Origin: Akkermansia sp.
GTDB lineage: Bacteria > Verrucomicrobiota > Verrucomicrobiia > Verrucomicrobiales > Akkermansiaceae
DNA length: 50,914 nucleotides
Direction of reading: 5' to 3'
NCBI GenBank assembly: GCA_017399165.1
Contig: JAFQEF010000134.1
Span: 1-50,914, forward strand
Shown here: positions 1 through 7,791 of the stretch, piece by piece
Position numbering within the stretch: position 1 is the first letter of the stretch
Layout: the number at the start of each line of letters is the position of its first letter
Made by a program: the position numbers and the translations under genes
Notes under the pieces: model-generated
What the model was told of the DNA's origin: nothing
Databases searched by the model: none
The model's input: only the letters and a program-made list of their open reading frames with translations

Positions 1-132
1 CTCAAGTACATCCGCGACTCCCTGCGCGGCTCCGCCTCCTACATCCGCGCCCAAAACGGCGGCAAAACGGCCTTCATCTGTGCAGATGCCTCTCAAGCCG
101 TCTGGGATAAAGCCGAAAAGTTTTTGGAGTGA
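1..132 (+). CDS. C-terminal end of a truncated unknown protein
   Basis: An open frame runs from the first base of the window to a TGA at 130-132, giving the last 43 residues of a protein that begins outside the window. The tail contains Lys-Tyr-Ile-Arg-Asp-Ser near its start and ends in an amphipathic stretch, AEKFLE. I do not recognise the family. The frame has no start codon of its own here, so it is annotated as partial. It converges with the small minus-strand gene whose stop is at 137, only four bases away. Confidence 0.55.
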   Translation, partial: LKYIRDSLRGSASYIRAQNGGKTAFICADASQAVWDKAEKFLE

Positions 133-136
133 TATG

Positions 137-436
137 TCAGCGTTTCAAAAAATGCTCGGCTTTGGCTCTTACTTTTTCAAGCCATGCCGCATCCTCCAGC
201 AAGTTCTCCATCACTTGCTTGGAGATGTAGATTTTGTCCTTGTTAGCAAGGACGAGGCGAACGAGGTTTTCCAGTGGTGCCATTCTGTGCAGTACCGTAC
301 GCGCGTTGTGTCTGGGCCATATGCCACCGCTGCTGCCCAATACCCACAGTGCGGATTTTATGACACTAATCGTACTCTCGCGATTTTTCCAGTATTCGCG
401 GCGGGCTTGTTCCGGGCTGGGGGCGGTGTCTCTCAT
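137..436 (-). CDS. Small uncharacterised protein (99 aa)
   Basis: A 99-residue soluble protein of unknown function. It has no signal peptide or membrane segment and looks largely helical, with a charged C-terminal helix rich in Glu, Lys and Ala that ends HFLKR. I prefer this strand over the overlapping plus-strand frame because the ATG at 436 is preceded, nine bases upstream, by a good promoter (TTGAAA, 17 bp, TATCTT). The same spacing is seen at other genes of this window. The gene stands alone between recQ and the partial gene at the window edge. No motif suggests a function. Confidence 0.6.
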   Translation of the reverse strand: MRDTAPSPEQARREYWKNRESTISVIKSALWVLGSSGGIWPRHNARTVLHRMAPLENLVRLVLANKDKIYISKQVMENLLEDAAWLEKVRAKAEHFLKR

Positions 437-445
437 AACATCATT

Positions 446-474
446 AAGATAGCATAGATTTGAGATATTTTCAA
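446..474 (-). promoter_or_regulatory. Promoter of the 99-aa gene
   Basis: On the minus strand a -35 TTGAAA (469-474) and a -10 TATCTT (446-451) are separated by 17 bp. The ATG lies nine bases beyond the -10, so the predicted transcript has almost no leader. The stretch 452-554 otherwise holds only AT-rich sequence downstream of recQ. Confidence 0.6.
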
Positions 475-554
475 GGATTATTTATTAAAAATTAACTTTA
501 ATAACATCTAGTAGAGAAGCGATAAAAGCGAAATTAACCACATGATACTTCCCG

Positions 555-2402
555 TTACAAATCTGCCCATTTGGTCCCGGAAGCAGCGCCGTAATGTTCA
601 TGCGCCCAAAGGCGGCGAGCCATTAAGCCGGGGGAAGCAAGCCCCAGCAGAAAACGCTTGCGCTGATTATCCCTAAACAGCTCAGGGAGCTCCCCGTGCG
701 GTGGAATCGCAGGAGGAGGCGGGGCAACCGGCAACACCGGGTGCTTGCCTTTGCAAGCAGAGCAATGCCCGCATGGGGGCATGGTGCAGCCGGTAAAGTA
801 CGACTCCAACGCAGCGTTGATGCAAGGGGCTTGGCAAAGCATTTCTCTAAGAGTGTGAAAACGTGCTGAATCTGCCTCCCTGCGGCGGGCATAGGCGGCA
901 GAGAGTTCCACCGCCAAGGCGCGGGCATCTGCAGGGGCGTATGAGCGCAAGTAAAGAGCCTGTTGCCGCAAGGTAAGCCGCCACTCACCGGAGGCCTCAC
1001 ACTCCCGCAGTTGGGCCATGGCGTCTGCATAGCTGCAATTCCAGGCAAGGGCGGCGTCTTCCACCTCTCCCTCGGGATGCTCTTTCAACCATGAGAGGCG
1101 TGCAGATTCAGCGGAATCTCTGCCATCAAGAATCGTCTGCAATGGAAAGAGAGGTTTCACCTTGTAAAACTTGTAGCCACGCTCTTCAATACGCACAGCA
1201 CCCAATTTATCCAAATGCCACAGGGCACGCATGGGCACATCATCGGGCACATCGCAGGTGGTGCCAAGCTCCCACAGAGAAACGGCACGCGCCCCCTGCA
1301 GCATAAGCCAACGCACGGCACGTTGCACGCCCTCGGCATCCGGCTCTGCGGCGTAAATGCGGTTTTGCGCATCTATGCACCCGGCCTCATTCATCAGCAC
1401 GAGAGAGCGGCAAGGCTTACCGTCTCTGCCACCACGGCCGGATTCTTGCAGGTAGGACTCGGGGGATGTAGGCTCATCATAATGAATAACAGAGCGAATA
1501 TCGGGCTTATCAATACCCATACCAAAGGCTATGGTAGCCACCAGCACATCTCGCTCATTATGGAGGAAGGCATCTTGCAGGGACTCGCGGGTCTCCGTTT
1601 TCATACCGGCGTGGTAGCCCACGGCATTAAACCCATGCTGTTGCAGCAGGGCGGCCACCTCCTCCGTGCCCTTACGGGTGCGGGTGTATACCACAGCGGG
1701 GCGGTTCGCCGCGTTCTCCAGAAAACGGCAAACACAGGTCAGCTTATCCGCCGCACCCAGCACCTCGCGGATGATGTTGGGGCGATAGGGCGAGATACTG
1801 AATACATCTGCCGCGGCGACACCGAAATGTGTACACAGGTCTTGCTGCACGCGCAAGGTTGCCGTGGCGGTAATAGCCATGGCACTGCGAAAACGCATGC
1901 GGCGGAACAAATCCGGCAGTTTCAGGTAATCCGGGCGAAAACTGTGCCCCCATTCGGACACACAGTGAGCCTCATCCACCACAAACAACATGAGTGATGT
2001 TGCGGCCAACGCACGCTGTAAATCAACATTTTCCAAAGACTCGGGGGCAACAAACAACAGGCGGATTTTTTCGCTTGAAAGCGCAGCCAACAAAGCCGCC
2101 TTCTCCTCAGGGGCAAGGGTAGAATCAAAGCGCTCTGCCGCAATGCCTATTTTTTTGAGGCCTTGCACTTGGTCTCGCATCAGGGCAATAAGGGGAGACA
2201 CCACAACAGATGTACCCCCCAGCAACACAGCCGCAGCTTGATAACACAGGCTTTTGCCATGCCCGGTCGGCAACACCCCCAACACATTGCGCCCGGCAAG
2301 GGCTGCAGCAATAAGCTCACGCTGCCCGGCACGCAGTTGAGATTTGCCGAACATTTGCAGGATTTGCTGCTCCTGAGCCTCACTGAAACACGCCTCTTTC
2401 AT
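555..2402 (-). CDS. recQ: RecQ-family ATP-dependent DNA helicase
   Basis: A 3'-5' superfamily 2 DNA helicase for repair and recombination intermediates. Visible motifs are Walker A TGHGKS (about residues 46-51), DEAHCVSEWGHSFRPDY (from 143), ATAT in motif III, and the motif VI region SGRGGRDG. At 615 aa the length is normal for RecQ. The Cys cluster YFTGCTMPPCGHCSAC lies close to the C-terminus, about 225 residues after motif VI. In Escherichia coli RecQ it follows the helicase core directly, so here a winged-helix-like stretch seems to precede the zinc module. The GTG at 2408 lies only five bases beyond the -10 box. I use the ATG at 2402, which sits 11 bases past it. The gene is divergent from uxs. 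Confidence 0.93.
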   Translation of the reverse strand: MKEACFSEAQEQQILQMFGKSQLRAGQRELIAAALAGRNVLGVLPTGHGKSLCYQAAAVLLGGTSVVVSPLIALMRDQVQGLKKIGIAAERFDSTLAPEEKAALLAALSSEKIRLLFVAPESLENVDLQRALAATSLMLFVVDEAHCVSEWGHSFRPDYLKLPDLFRRMRFRSAMAITATATLRVQQDLCTHFGVAAADVFSISPYRPNIIREVLGAADKLTCVCRFLENAANRPAVVYTRTRKGTEEVAALLQQHGFNAVGYHAGMKTETRESLQDAFLHNERDVLVATIAFGMGIDKPDIRSVIHYDEPTSPESYLQESGRGGRDGKPCRSLVLMNEAGCIDAQNRIYAAEPDAEGVQRAVRWLMLQGARAVSLWELGTTCDVPDDVPMRALWHLDKLGAVRIEERGYKFYKVKPLFPLQTILDGRDSAESARLSWLKEHPEGEVEDAALAWNCSYADAMAQLRECEASGEWRLTLRQQALYLRSYAPADARALAVELSAAYARRREADSARFHTLREMLCQAPCINAALESYFTGCTMPPCGHCSACKGKHPVLPVAPPPPAIPPHGELPELFRDNQRKRFLLGLASPGLMARRLWAHEHYGAASGTKWADL

Positions 2403-2413
2403 CTGCACGCATC

Positions 2414-2442
2414 ATCATGCCTTACTCCCGCAGCAAAGTCAA
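2414..2442 (-). promoter_or_regulatory. recQ promoter
   Basis: A -35 TTGACT (2437-2442) and a -10 CATGAT (2414-2419) are separated by 17 bp on the minus strand, 11 bases before the ATG. The -10 matches the consensus at four of six bases. The site lies back to back with the uxs promoter. Confidence 0.5.
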
Positions 2443-2451
2443 CCTTTTTGC

Positions 2452-2480
2452 TTGCAATTTACGGCATTTCAAGGTAGACT
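2452..2480 (+). promoter_or_regulatory. uxs promoter
   Basis: TTGCAA (2452-2457), 17 bp, TAGACT (2475-2480). The -10 ends nine bases before the ATG at 2490, so the mRNA is predicted to start within a few bases of the start codon. The same TTGCAA -35 occurs before rsmA, pgsA and the ankyrin lipoprotein gene. Confidence 0.65.
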
Positions 2481-2489
2481 GGGCTCAGC

Positions 2490-3434
2490 ATGAATATTCT
2501 TGTTACAGGCGGCACCGGCTTTGTGGGTGCGAATCTTTGCCACAGGCTCATTGCAGACGGCCACCGCGTCATCTGTTTGGATAACAATTACACCGGGTCT
2601 CTCGAAAATGTTGCGGATTTGATGGAGAACCCCGCTTTCTCATTCGTTGAGCATGATGTCATTGAGCCGTGGGATTGCGACACGCCCCTGCACCGCATCT
2701 ACAACTTGGCTTGCCCCGCCTCCCCGCCTTTTTATCAAGGAAACCGCTCCATCTTCACCACCAAAACCTGCGTGTTAGGCATCCTCAACATGCTGGAGCT
2801 TGCTAAAAAACACGGCGCGCGCATTCTGCAAACATCTACCTCAGAGGTATACGGAGAACCACAAATGCACCCGCAGCCGGAACATTACCGCGGCAATGTC
2901 AACCCCATCGGCATACGCGCCTGTTACGACGAAGGAAAACGCTGCGCAGAAAGCCTCATGTTCGACTACCACCGCCACGAGGGGGTGGATATACGCGTGA
3001 TACGCATTTTCAACACCTATGGCCCGCTCATGAACCCCGAGGACGGCCGCGTGGTGTCCAACTTTATTTGCCAGGCCTTGCGTGGGGAAGATATCACCAT
3101 TTACGGAGAGGGGCACCAAACGCGTTCCTTCCAATATGTGGATGACCTGATTGAAGGTATGGTGCGCATGATGGAAAACGAGGCCGGATTTGTTGGCCCC
3201 GTCAACATCGGCAATCCCGGGGAGTTCACCATACGCCAACTGGCAGAGCTGGTATTGCAGAAAATACCGACCCAAAGCAAGCTGGTGCAACGCCCCCTGC
3301 CATCTGACGACCCCACCCAGCGCCGCCCCGACATTACCCTTGCCGGTAAAAAGCTCGGCTGGGCTCCCACCATTCCGCTCAGCGAGGGACTGGACAAAAC
3401 AATCGCCTACTTCCGCACAAAACTCGGTCTATAA
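2490..3434 (+). CDS. uxs: UDP-glucuronate decarboxylase (UDP-xylose synthase)
   Basis: An NAD-dependent short-chain dehydrogenase that converts UDP-glucuronate to UDP-xylose for surface polysaccharide synthesis. The Rossmann motif TGGTGFVG is at residues 6-13, the STSEVYG segment typical of UXS follows at about 116-122, and the catalytic Tyr146 and Lys150 sit in YDEGK. The line [21 protein letters not shown] also fits UXS. At 314 aa the length equals bacterial UXS. A dTDP-glucose dehydratase is the main alternative, but these motifs favour UXS. It has its own near-leaderless promoter and is followed after 20 bases by pyrF. Confidence 0.88.
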   Translation: MNILVTGGTGFVGANLCHRLIADGHRVICLDNNYTGSLENVADLMENPAFSFVEHDVIEPWDCDTPLHRIYNLACPASPPFYQGNRSIFTTKTCVLGILNMLELAKKHGARILQTSTSEVYGEPQMHPQPEHYRGNVNPIGIRACYDEGKRCAESLMFDYHRHEGVDIRVIRIFNTYGPLMNPEDGRVVSNFICQALRGEDITIYGEGHQTRSFQYVDDLIEGMVRMMENEAGFVGPVNIGNPGEFTIRQLAELVLQKIPTQSKLVQRPLPSDDPTQRRPDITLAGKKLGWAPTIPLSEGLDKTIAYFRTKLGL

Positions 3435-3454
3435 TTTTTAACACAACACATACC

Positions 3455-4234
3455 ATGAAATTCACAGAAAAACTCCAAGCTCGCATCAATGCCACCCGCT
3501 CCGCGCTCTGTGTGGGGCTGGACCCCCGCCCTCAATCAGAAAACCTTGCCGAGCTGGAGGCTTGGCTGCACCAAGTGGTAGAAGAAACCGCCCCCTACAC
3601 CGCCGCCTACAAACCCAACATTGCCTATTTTGAGGCCATGGGGCTGCCGGGGCTTCAAATGCTGGAGAACCTGCTCAAGGACATGCCCAAGGACATACCC
3701 GTGATTTTGGATGCCAAGCGAGGCGACATCGGCGAAACGCAAAAATACTATGCACAGGCTTACTTTGAGCGCATGAATGTGGATGCCGTAACGCTCAACC
3801 CCTTTATGGGCTATGATATACTGGAGCCCTTCCTGGGGCATGAGGGCAAGGCCGTATACTTGCTGGCCGTTACCTCTAACGCAGGCTCTGCGGACATTGA
3901 GCGCCAAGTGCTGGCCAACGGGCGCAAAGTATACCAGCTGGTGGGTGACATGGTAGAGCGAGCCCGCACAGAAGGTGCCGCTACCGAGGTAGGCATGGTA
4001 ATGGGGCTTACCAACGCCAGCTCAGAGCTGCTCAGCGAGCTGCCCGATGCCCCCCTGCTCATCCCCGGGCTCGGGGCCCAAGGCGGAGACCTGAGTGCCC
4101 TGACGGGTGGCACCCGTGTAGCCCCGCCCGTTATCAATGTATCCCGCGGCATTCTCTACCGCGACTTAGAGCTCACCATCGCACAGCGTGCAGAAAAATA
4201 CGCCCTGCAAATTCGCAGCGCGCTCTCCCTGTAA
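3455..4234 (+). CDS. pyrF: Orotidine 5'-phosphate decarboxylase (type 2)
   Basis: Catalyses the last step of UMP synthesis, OMP to UMP plus CO2, in the cytoplasm. The catalytic DxKxxD motif is DAKRGD (Asp86, Lys88, Asp91). CVGLDPRP near residue 20 and the phosphate-binding segment LIPGLGAQGGD are also present. At 259 aa, with this N-terminus, it fits the longer type 2 subfamily. No Shine-Dalgarno sequence is visible before the ATG. It is followed after six bases by thyA and then folA, so three pyrimidine and thymidylate genes probably form one operon. Confidence 0.93.
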   Translation: MKFTEKLQARINATRSALCVGLDPRPQSENLAELEAWLHQVVEETAPYTAAYKPNIAYFEAMGLPGLQMLENLLKDMPKDIPVILDAKRGDIGETQKYYAQAYFERMNVDAVTLNPFMGYDILEPFLGHEGKAVYLLAVTSNAGSADIERQVLANGRKVYQLVGDMVERARTEGAATEVGMVMGLTNASSELLSELPDAPLLIPGLGAQGGDLSALTGGTRVAPPVINVSRGILYRDLELTIAQRAEKYALQIRSALSL

Positions 4235-4240
4235 AAGCTT

Positions 4241-5056
4241 ATGAAACAATACCTTGAGCTGCTGGATGATGTGCTGACCAACGGCGTGGGCAGAAATGAC
4301 CGCACCGGCACAGGCACCATCGGCGTGTTCGGGCGTCAAACCCGCTTCGATTTACGCCACGGCTTCCCCTGCCTTACCACAAAAAAACTGCACCTGCGCT
4401 CCATTATTCATGAGCTGCTGTGGTTTCTGAAAGGCAGCACCAATATCAAATACCTTCAAGATAACGGTGTTACCATTTGGGATGAATGGGCAGATGAAAA
4501 CGGGGACCTCGGCCCCGTATACGGCAGCCAGTGGCGCAAATGGCCGGATGGCAACGGCGGCAGCATCGACCAAATTGCAAAACTCATTGACGGGCTGAAA
4601 AACAACCCGTGGAGCCGCCGCCACATTGTCTCCGCCTGGAATGTGGCAGAGGTAGACAATATGGCTCTGCCGCCCTGCCACTGCCTCTTCCAGTTCTGCG
4701 TTATTCCCGCGCAAAAGGAGGGGGAAAAACACGGGCTGAGCCTGCAACTCTACCAACGCAGCTGCGACCTCTTTCTCGGTGTGCCGTTCAACATTGCCAG
4801 CTATGCCTTGCTGCTGATGATGGCCGCGCAAGTTTGCGGTTATGAAGCGCGGGAGTTTGTACACACCTTTGGTGATTTACACTTATACAACAACCACTTG
4901 GAGCAAGCTCGCCTGCAGCTTGGCAGATCCCCGCGCCCGCTGCCGACCATGCGCCTTAACCCCGAGGTGACGGAGATTGATGGTTTCCGTTACGAGGACT
5001 TCACGCTGGAAAACTACGACCCCCACCCGCACATCAAAGCCCCCATCTCTGTATGA
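4241..5056 (+). CDS. thyA: Thymidylate synthase
   Basis: Folate-dependent methylation of dUMP to dTMP, yielding dihydrofolate. The nucleophile Cys146 is in [10 protein letters not shown], at the same residue number as in E. coli Thy[10 protein letters not shown] (18-26), the dUMP-binding [12 protein letters not shown] and the terminal [12 protein letters not shown] are all present. At 271 aa it is full length. Its stop overlaps the folA start by four bases (ATGA). This makes sense because DHFR regenerates the folate that ThyA oxidises. Confidence 0.97.
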   Translation: MKQYLELLDDVLTNGVGRNDRTGTGTIGVFGRQTRFDLRHGFPCLTTKKLHLRSIIHELLWFLKGSTNIKYLQDNGVTIWDEWADENGDLGPVYGSQWRKWPDGNGGSIDQIAKLIDGLKNNPWSRRHIVSAWNVAEVDNMALPPCHCLFQFCVIPAQKEGEKHGLSLQLYQRSCDLFLGVPFNIASYALLLMMAAQVCGYEAREFVHTFGDLHLYNNHLEQARLQLGRSPRPLPTMRLNPEVTEIDGFRYEDFTLENYDPHPHIKAPISV

Positions 5057-5523
5057 CACTCACCTACACAGGCGTTGTAGCCATGGCGGCAGACCGTGCC
5101 ATAGGCCTCAACAACACTATGCCTTGGCGCTTGCCGGATGACCTCAAGCTCTTTAAACGCCTTACCATGGGGCACCCCATCCTTATGGGGCGCAAAACAT
5201 GGGAGTCTTTGGGGCGCCCCCTGCCCGGCAGACAAAACATTGTGCTCACCCGCTCCGCAAACTATCAGGCAGAAGGAGCCCTTGTGATTCATGACCTTGC
5301 AGAGCTCAATAACATTGAACTGATGCACCCGGAGGTAATGGTAATTGGTGGGGCCCAAATATACGAGCTGATGCTGCCGCTCATGCAAGGTATTTACGTG
5401 TCTGAGGTAGCCGGAGAATGGGAGGCAGACACTTGGTTCCCCGAGTTTAAAAATCAATTCCCCCATCGCAAAGAGTTGGAGCCGTTTGAGGGATTTGTCT
5501 CCACCCTCTATAGCCGAAGCTGA
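5053..5523 (+). CDS. folA: Dihydrofolate reductase
   Basis: Reduces dihydrofolate to tetrahydrofolate with NADPH. The N-terminal core reads [24 protein letters not shown], with the active-site acid at Asp30 in PWRLPDDL. It is followed by [23 protein letters not shown] and [13 protein letters not shown]. At 156 aa it is a typical chromosomal DHFR. It is translationally coupled to thyA through the ATGA overlap and ends before a hairpin terminator at 5542-5581. Confidence 0.96.
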   Translation: MTLTYTGVVAMAADRAIGLNNTMPWRLPDDLKLFKRLTMGHPILMGRKTWESLGRPLPGRQNIVLTRSANYQAEGALVIHDLAELNNIELMHPEVMVIGGAQIYELMLPLMQGIYVSEVAGEWEADTWFPEFKNQFPHRKELEPFEGFVSTLYSRS

Positions 5524-5535
5524 TTCCTTTTACAC

Positions 5536-5581
5536 AAAAAACGCCGCTGCATGTGGAATCTTTACCAAACATGCAGCGGCG
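5536..5581 (-). terminator. Terminator shared by folA and the small secreted-protein gene
   Basis: A 13-bp perfect stem (5542-5554 with 5569-5581) encloses a 14-base loop. On the minus strand it is followed directly by a T-run, so it best serves the minus-strand gene ending at 5630. On the plus strand only a weak T-rich stretch follows, so it may be bidirectional between the converging genes. Confidence 0.75.
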
Positions 5582-5629
5582 GACTTGTTTCTGTAGGGGT
5601 GGGGTCAATATCTGTGTCGTCCATAACCA

Positions 5630-5902
5630 TTAACGCTTACCTTTACCGAACTTTCTGCCACGGTCATCAAATCGGCACTTATCTATACGGTGACGAGCCA
5701 TAGCCTTGCGGCGGTCCATCTTGTGCCCATGCTTCTTGACTACCTTTTGGTGCTTCTTGACATGTTTGCAGTTGTCATTTACCACAACCTGCACACCTGC
5801 GCCGCTCAAGTTAACCGCTACGCTTGCTGCATTTGCCTGAGCAGACATGACACCCAGTGCCAACACCGCCAACGCGGCCCATCTCTTTACATATTGTTTC
5901 AT
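5630..5902 (-). CDS. Small secreted, strongly basic protein (90 aa)
   Basis: Residues 1 to about 25 form a classical signal peptide: Lys/Arg-rich start, ALAVLALGVMSA core, then AQANA for cleavage. The mature part of about 65 residues is very basic. It contains HVKKHQKVVKKHGHK followed by DRRKAMARHRIDKC and ends KFGKGKR. It has two Cys residues. I do not recognise a family. A periplasmic or secreted cationic peptide that binds metal, nucleic acid or an envelope polyanion is possible, but the sequence does not decide. It stands alone and ends in a strong terminator. Confidence 0.7.
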   Translation of the reverse strand: MKQYVKRWAALAVLALGVMSAQANAASVAVNLSGAGVQVVVNDNCKHVKKHQKVVKKHGHKMDRRKAMARHRIDKCRFDDRGRKFGKGKR

Positions 5903-6048
5903 TTGTTTTAGTCTTTCTATCTGTTTGTTGTTTGCAGGGCTTGTTCTCGCCCCTTGCAGTTATGGACACCGCTATTTCGCATTTTGTTCAAATTTTATAA
6001 CTTTTTATTTAATAAAACTAATAATTGCGTAATAATAAGTAAAAAAGC

Positions 6049-6077
6049 TTGCAGTCTCACCCCCTTTCGGCTACTAT
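6049..6077 (+). promoter_or_regulatory. tRNA-Ser promoter
   Basis: TTGCAG (6049-6054), 17 bp, TACTAT (6072-6077), with the mature tRNA starting 29 bases beyond the -10. The preceding stretch 5903-6048 is AT-rich with no gene that I can support. Confidence 0.6.
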
Positions 6078-6106
6078 CAACACACGCACCGCATTGCTGC
6101 GTACAC

Positions 6107-6193
6107 GGATGGGTGGCAGAGCGGTTTAATGCAGCGGTCTTGAAAACCGCCGAAGGTTAATCCCTTCCGTGAGTTCGAATCTCACCCCATCCG
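6107..6193 (+). tRNA. tRNA-Ser (anticodon TGA)
   Basis: A perfect 7-bp acceptor stem GGATGGG/CCCATCC, discriminator G, anticodon loop with TGA, a long variable arm and the T-loop GTTCGAATC. The 87-base length and long variable arm are class II features fitting serine. CCA is not encoded. A hairpin terminator follows five bases later. Confidence 0.96.
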
Positions 6194-6197
6194 CTTA

Positions 6198-6230
6198 AAA
6201 AGCCCCGCGCATGCGGGGCTTTTGTTTTTT
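6198..6230 (+). terminator. Terminator after tRNA-Ser
   Basis: An 11-bp stem (6198-6208 with 6213-6223), AAAAGCCCCGC and its complement, around a GCAT loop. A T-rich run follows to 6230. This is a classical intrinsic terminator between the tRNA and rsmA. Confidence 0.88.
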
Positions 6231-6242
6231 CTCTGTAAAAAC

Positions 6243-6271
6243 TTGCAATCAGGGGAGAAAAGGAGTAGAAT
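6243..6271 (+). promoter_or_regulatory. rsmA promoter
   Basis: TTGCAA (6243-6248), 17 bp, TAGAAT (6266-6271). The ATG begins nine bases after the -10, predicting a transcript with a leader of only two or three bases. Confidence 0.68.
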
Positions 6272-6280
6272 GGACGGCGC

Positions 6281-7621
6281 ATGAATGCTACGCAGATTCA
6301 CGAGGTACTCAATAAGTTTGAGGTTTCCCCATCCAAGTCACTGGGGCAAAACTTTCTTATAGATGAAAACATTGCCAAATGGATAGTCGCCCAGCTGGAG
6401 ATTAGCCCCGAGGATTGCGTGGTGGAGGTAGGCCCGGGCACGGGAGCACTCACCGAGCACATGGCCCCGCTGTGCCGCAAGCTCATTTTGGTGGAGTTTG
6501 ATGCCCGTTTGGCAGAGTACCAGCGCACCCGCTGGGCAGATACCCCCCATGTGGAGGTGCACCATGCAGACGGTGCCTCATGGGACCCACGCCGCTTGTT
6601 TGCCGAGCAACCCGTCAAGTTCATGGGCAATCTTCCGTATTCTGCGGGTGGTGCTATTTTAGCCAATTTTCTGACATCTCCCTGCGCCTGCAAGCGTGCC
6701 GTGGTGATGCTGCAAAAGGAGTTTATAGACCGCATATTGGCCAAGCCGGGGGATGATGCGTATGGCCTGCTCTCCCTGCGGATTCAGATGGATTGGGTAC
6801 CCAAAGCGCTCAAAACGGTGCCACCGGAGGCGTTCTCCCCGCGCCCCAAGATTGACTCCACCGTCATGCTGCTCACCCCGCGCCCGGCCACGGAGCTTCC
6901 GCCGTATGACCACCGCTATATGGATGAGCTGATGCGCCGTTGTTTCTCCCAGCGCCGCAAACAAATGCGCAAGCAACTGCCGGATTTCCCCGAGTGGGAG
7001 GATGTAGCGCAAAACATTGGTGTGCCCTATACTGCCCGTGCAGAGGAATTGAGCTTGGCCCAATGGGTTGCACTCACCCGCGCTTACGATCCACACCCCC
7101 TGTGTGACGTGGCGCAAAAAGATGATGAGCTTTTTGATGTGGTTGATGAGCAAGACAATGTGCTGCGCCAAGCCACCAGAAAAGAAGTACACGATAACGG
7201 GTTGATACACCGCGCGGTACATATTCTAGTGTTCAACAAAAAAACACATGATTGCCTGCTGCAAAAGCGCTCCGCCTACAAGGACCGACACCCCGGCGTG
7301 TGGGATTCATCTGCCGCAGGCCATTTGGATGCGGGGGAGGATTATGAAACCGCTGCCGCCCGAGAGCTGAAAGAAGAGTTAGGCATTGAGGATGCCCGAC
7401 TCATCAAGGTGTGTACCATACCGCCGAGCGAGGCCACCGGCATGGAGCACGTTACCCTTTATGCCGCCTTGCATGAGGGCAAAGTGCGTTTCCCCGCTGC
7501 TGAGATTGAGGGGGTTATCCCCTTCCCGCCTGCGCTTATCGATGCCTGGTTGCAGCGCCGCCCGCAAGATTTTGCGTCCTCCTTCGCCCTGTGCTGGAAT
7601 GAAGTGCGGAAAATGATGTAA
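6281..7621 (+). CDS. rsmA: 16S rRNA dimethyladenosine transferase (RsmA/KsgA) fused to a Nudix hydrolase
   Basis: Residues 1 to about 270 are a complete RsmA/KsgA, which dimethylates two adjacent adenines in the 3' end of 16S rRNA. They show SKSLGQNFL (18-25), the SAM motif EVGPGTG (49-55) and the catalytic NLPY (117-120). After PHPLCDV, residues from about 280 to 446 form a Nudix domain resembling the YfcD or isopentenyl-diphosphate isomerase-like branch. The Nudix box at 347-369 is perfect (G-x5-E-x7-REx-x-EExG, with RELKEELG). The frame is continuous, with no stop or restart between the parts. Normal RsmA is about 270 aa, so the extra 175 aa is a real fusion unless an indel is present. What the Nudix part hydrolyses is not evident. 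Confidence 0.9.
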   Translation: MNATQIHEVLNKFEVSPSKSLGQNFLIDENIAKWIVAQLEISPEDCVVEVGPGTGALTEHMAPLCRKLILVEFDARLAEYQRTRWADTPHVEVHHADGASWDPRRLFAEQPVKFMGNLPYSAGGAILANFLTSPCACKRAVVMLQKEFIDRILAKPGDDAYGLLSLRIQMDWVPKALKTVPPEAFSPRPKIDSTVMLLTPRPATELPPYDHRYMDELMRRCFSQRRKQMRKQLPDFPEWEDVAQNIGVPYTARAEELSLAQWVALTRAYDPHPLCDVAQKDDELFDVVDEQDNVLRQATRKEVHDNGLIHRAVHILVFNKKTHDCLLQKRSAYKDRHPGVWDSSAAGHLDAGEDYETAAARELKEELGIEDARLIKVCTIPPSEATGMEHVTLYAALHEGKVRFPAAEIEGVIPFPPALIDAWLQRRPQDFASSFALCWNEVRKMM

Positions 7622-7749
7622 GAAAGGGACAAGGTACAATGGAGAAGGTGTTGATTTGAGTGCTGTTCACGCTCCTCGGCGTTGGGGAGAGGGTGAAGGT
7701 AAGCGTGAAATTTCTATTGGCTTTGCAAAGGGTCAATCAGAAAAATCTA

Positions 7750-7778
7750 TTGCCATGCGGCGCGGTTAGGTGTACACT
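7750..7778 (+). promoter_or_regulatory. Promoter of the Y-family polymerase gene
   Basis: TTGCCA (7750-7755), 17 bp, TACACT (7773-7778), ending 13 bases before the ATG at 7792. No convincing SOS (LexA) operator is visible nearby. The remainder of 7622-7749 shows no gene. Confidence 0.5.
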
Positions 7779-7791
7779 GGGGCGGAACCAA

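Noticed and set aside
80..457. A plus-strand frame of 125 codons
   Set aside because: It overlaps the end of the partial gene and runs antisense to the 99-aa gene, which has a well-placed promoter. Its translation has no recognisable pattern.
482..504. AT-only hairpin as a recQ terminator
   Set aside because: The 8-bp stem is purely A-T and has no clear T-run, so it is too weak to call.
7660..7791. Upstream in-frame extension of the Y-family polymerase
   Set aside because: The 44 extra residues do not resemble the family and contain the promoter. The ATG at 7792 gives the usual start.
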